Shown: positions 7,311-8,324 of the stretch, piece after piece
Layout of the letters: every line of letters starts with the position of its first letter
How positions within the stretch are numbered: position 1 is the stretch's first letter
Assembly: GCA_002470605.1 (NCBI GenBank)
Contig: DKND01000044.1
Span: 135,829-144,152, forward strand
Reading direction: 5' to 3'
Source of the DNA: Opitutia bacterium UBA7397
GTDB lineage: Bacteria; Verrucomicrobiota; Verrucomicrobiia; Opitutales; UBA953
Length of the DNA stretch: 8,324 nt
Position numbers and translations under genes: made by a program
Notes under the pieces: generated by a model
Told to the model about the DNA's origin: nothing
Databases searched by the model: none
The model's input: only the letters and a program-made list of their open reading frames with translations

Positions 7311-8096
7311 ATGAAATCCCTACTCGCCCTCCTCTCCTTAGGCCTGATGTCAGCGACTGTCGTCGCTGCCGACAAGCCTGACACCCGTCTTTTCGAGATG
7401 CGTGTCTACTACGCTAAACCCGGCAAACTGGACGCCTTGAATGCGCGCTTCCGCGACCACACCCTGAAGCTTTTTGCGAAACATGGCATGACGAGCCTCG
7501 GCTATTTCGTTCCTATCAATAATACGGAAAATAAATTAGTCTACTTCCTCGCATTCGCTGACCGCGCGGCCCATGACGCCGCCTGGAAAGCCTTCGGTGC
7601 GGATCCAGACTGGAAAGCCGCCGCCAAGGAATCGGAAAAAAACGGCAAGCTGATCGATCATATTTCCAACACGTTTCTCACGGCCACCGAGTTCTCGGCC
7701 CTCGCGGAAGCCAAACATTACAACGTGGGCGTCTTCGAACTCCGCACCTACACGACCGAAGCCGGTCGCCTGCCCGACCTCAATGCCCGCTTCCGTGATC
7801 ACACCCTCAAGCTCTTTGAGAAGCATGGCATGACCAATGTCAGCTACTGGAACTTGGCTGACGACCAGAAGGGCGCCAAGAACTCCTACGTCGCCGGTAA
7901 TACTCTGATCTATCTTCTCACCCACAAAAGCGAAGAAGCAGCCAAGGCCAGCTTCGATGCTTTCCGGGCCGACCCCGCCTGGGTCGCCGCCAAAGAGGCT
8001 TCCGAAAAGAAGGCTGGTGGCTCTTTGACGATCGCGCAACCTAACGGCGTGAAGTCCGAGTTCCTCGTCCCTACTGATTACTCCCCAATTAAGTAA
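7311..8096 (+). CDS. secreted NIPSNAP family protein with two tandem domains
   Basis: A 261-residue protein with a signal peptide (residues 1-20, likely cleavage after VVA-A) and two NIPSNAP-type domains (PF07978, dimeric ferredoxin-like fold) at about 26-125 and 139-252. The repeat is obvious: LFEMRVYYAKPGKLDALNAR (27-46) against VFELRTYTTEAGRLPDLNAR (141-160), FRDHTLKLFAKHGMT against FRDHTLKLFEKHGMT, and DPDWKAAAKESEK (98-110) against DPAWVAAKEASEK (221-233). Secreted versions like this are common in Verrucomicrobiota and Planctomycetota, but their function is unknown (family knowledge). The two domains could pair within one chain as the single-domain proteins do in a dimer (inference). It is the last gene of the run, 6 bp after the binding-protein gene and 21 bp before the terminator stem. 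ATG 7311 directly precedes the signal peptide. Confidence 0.9.
   Translation: MKSLLALLSLGLMSATVVAADKPDTRLFEMRVYYAKPGKLDALNARFRDHTLKLFAKHGMTSLGYFVPINNTENKLVYFLAFADRAAHDAAWKAFGADPDWKAAAKESEKNGKLIDHISNTFLTATEFSALAEAKHYNVGVFELRTYTTEAGRLPDLNARFRDHTLKLFEKHGMTNVSYWNLADDQKGAKNSYVAGNTLIYLLTHKSEEAAKASFDAFRADPAWVAAKEASEKKAGGSLTIAQPNGVKSEFLVPTDYSPIK
7437..7835 (+). repeat. internal coding duplication in the NIPSNAP gene (copies at 7437-7493 and 7779-7835)
   Basis: Two 57-bp segments encode LNARFRDHTLKLF(A/E)KHGMT. Counted by eye, 47 of 57 bases match. Nine of the ten differences are synonymous and one changes Ala to Glu. The pattern is that of an old domain duplication held by selection on this helix, not of a recent tandem copy. 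Confidence 0.85.
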
Positions 8097-8117
8097 GCGA
8101 GAACTCAACCTGCCACG

Positions 8118-8146
8118 AAGCCCCTCGTTCGAGGGGCTTTTTGTTT
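8118..8146 (+). terminator. intrinsic terminator closing the operon
   Basis: A nine-pair stem AAGCCCCTC (8118-8126) with GAGGGGCTT (8131-8139) closes a GTTC loop, and the run TTTTTGTTT (8138-8146) follows, partly overlapping the stem. It lies 21 bp after the NIPSNAP stop codon and is oriented to end transcription of the + strand genes. There is no comparable hairpin with a T-run between the earlier genes. Confidence 0.92.
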
Positions 8147-8149
8147 CAA

Positions 8150-8167
8150 GTTCGCCGAATGGTGAAC
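8150..8167. repeat. small hairpin between terminator and REP-like unit
   Basis: GTTCGCC (8150-8156) pairs with GGTGAAC (8161-8167) through seven pairs, one of them G-T, around a GAAT loop. No T-run follows. It may be part of a larger repeat cluster with the unit at 8171-8224, or a chance structure. Confidence 0.4.
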
Positions 8168-8170
8168 GCT

Positions 8171-8224
8171 GGTAGGGTCGGAACTACGTCACGACCATGG
8201 GCACGGCGTAGCCATGCCCCTACC
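8171..8224. repeat. REP doublet / REPIN-like inverted repeat
   Basis: The unit is bounded by GGTAGGG (8171-8177) and its exact reverse complement CCCTACC (8218-8224). Each half has the layout of a REP element: a GTAG tetranucleotide (8172-8175 on +, 8220-8223 on -) followed by an imperfect palindrome with a three-base loop (8176-8196, ends GGTCG and CGACC; 8199-8219, ends GGGCA and TGCCC). The two palindromes are separated by AT at 8197-8198. The halves are diverged copies, about 16 of 25 bases matching when one is reverse-complemented. Such GTAG-palindrome units are mobilised by RAYT transposases (established for REP/REPIN families in other phyla); no RAYT gene is in the window. Whether this sequence recurs in the genome cannot be seen here. 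Confidence 0.6.
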
Positions 8225-8295
8225 TTACGGCCACCATCCGGCGGCCGAGGAAAACTTCTGTTCGACCTCTCCCGGCACACGCACAACCTACCCCC

Positions 8296-8324
8296 ATGGA
8301 TTCCCCTGCATCCTCCCGCCGTCG
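8296..8324 (+). CDS. possible start of the next gene, truncated by the window end
   Basis: ATG 8296 opens a frame reading MDSPASSRR that runs off the window with no stop. The preceding bases (ACCTACCCCC) have no Shine-Dalgarno, but a C-rich lead into ATG also occurs before the gene starts at 1624 and 2564. Nine codons are too few to recognise a product. It lies on the far side of the terminator and REP-like unit, so it would be a separate transcription unit. Confidence 0.4.

Noticed and set aside
7536..8108. 190-residue open frame on the minus strand
   Set aside because: It lies wholly opposite the NIPSNAP gene, resembles no family I know, and is explained by codon bias of the sense gene.

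Overview
The window looks like an accessory sugar-metabolism region of a Gram-negative bacterium of the Verrucomicrobiota/Planctomycetota type, most likely Verrucomicrobiota (inference). The grounds are the families present (a DUF1501 C-terminus, a DUF1080/PF06439 secreted protein, a tandem NIPSNAP protein with a signal peptide, a lipoprotein sugar-binding protein), moderately GC-rich coding sequence, and gene starts that almost all lack a Shine-Dalgarno motif. No rRNA or other phylogenetic marker is present, so the phylum call is tentative.

Every recognisable gene is on the + strand. Positions 1-237 hold the end of a DUF1501 (sulfatase-like) protein, followed after 28 bp by an EntS-like MFS transporter (266-1573). 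After a 50-bp gap comes a very tight run of seven genes (1624-8096), with gaps of 4-9 bp or a 4-bp overlap: a secreted esterase, a secreted DUF1080 3-keto-glycoside lyase/hydratase-type protein, a small DUF6428-like protein with a Cys-rich tail, then the ATPase, permease and lipoprotein binding protein of a ribose-family (CUT2) ABC importer, and a secreted two-domain NIPSNAP protein. A strong intrinsic terminator at 8118-8146 closes the run.

The genes suggest an uptake and processing cassette (inference): the esterase and DUF1080 protein act outside the cytoplasm on an esterified or oxidised glycoside, and the RbsACB-type importer takes up a released small sugar or polyol. The binding protein keeps several ribose-contacting positions of RbsB but has Asn-Gln where RbsB has Asp-Arg, so the ligand may not be ribose. 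No kinase, isomerase, GFO/IDH/MocA oxidoreductase or transcription regulator lies in the window.

Beyond the terminator, 8147-8295 is non-coding and full of hairpins. Its most striking part is a 54-bp unit (8171-8224) made of two inverted copies, each a GTAG tetranucleotide followed by an imperfect palindrome: the architecture of REP doublets/REPINs mobilised by RAYT transposases. A perfect 22-bp palindrome lies inside the ATPase gene (4688-4709). A new gene may start at 8296 and run off the window. I found no CRISPR array, tRNA, rRNA, phage gene or insertion sequence.
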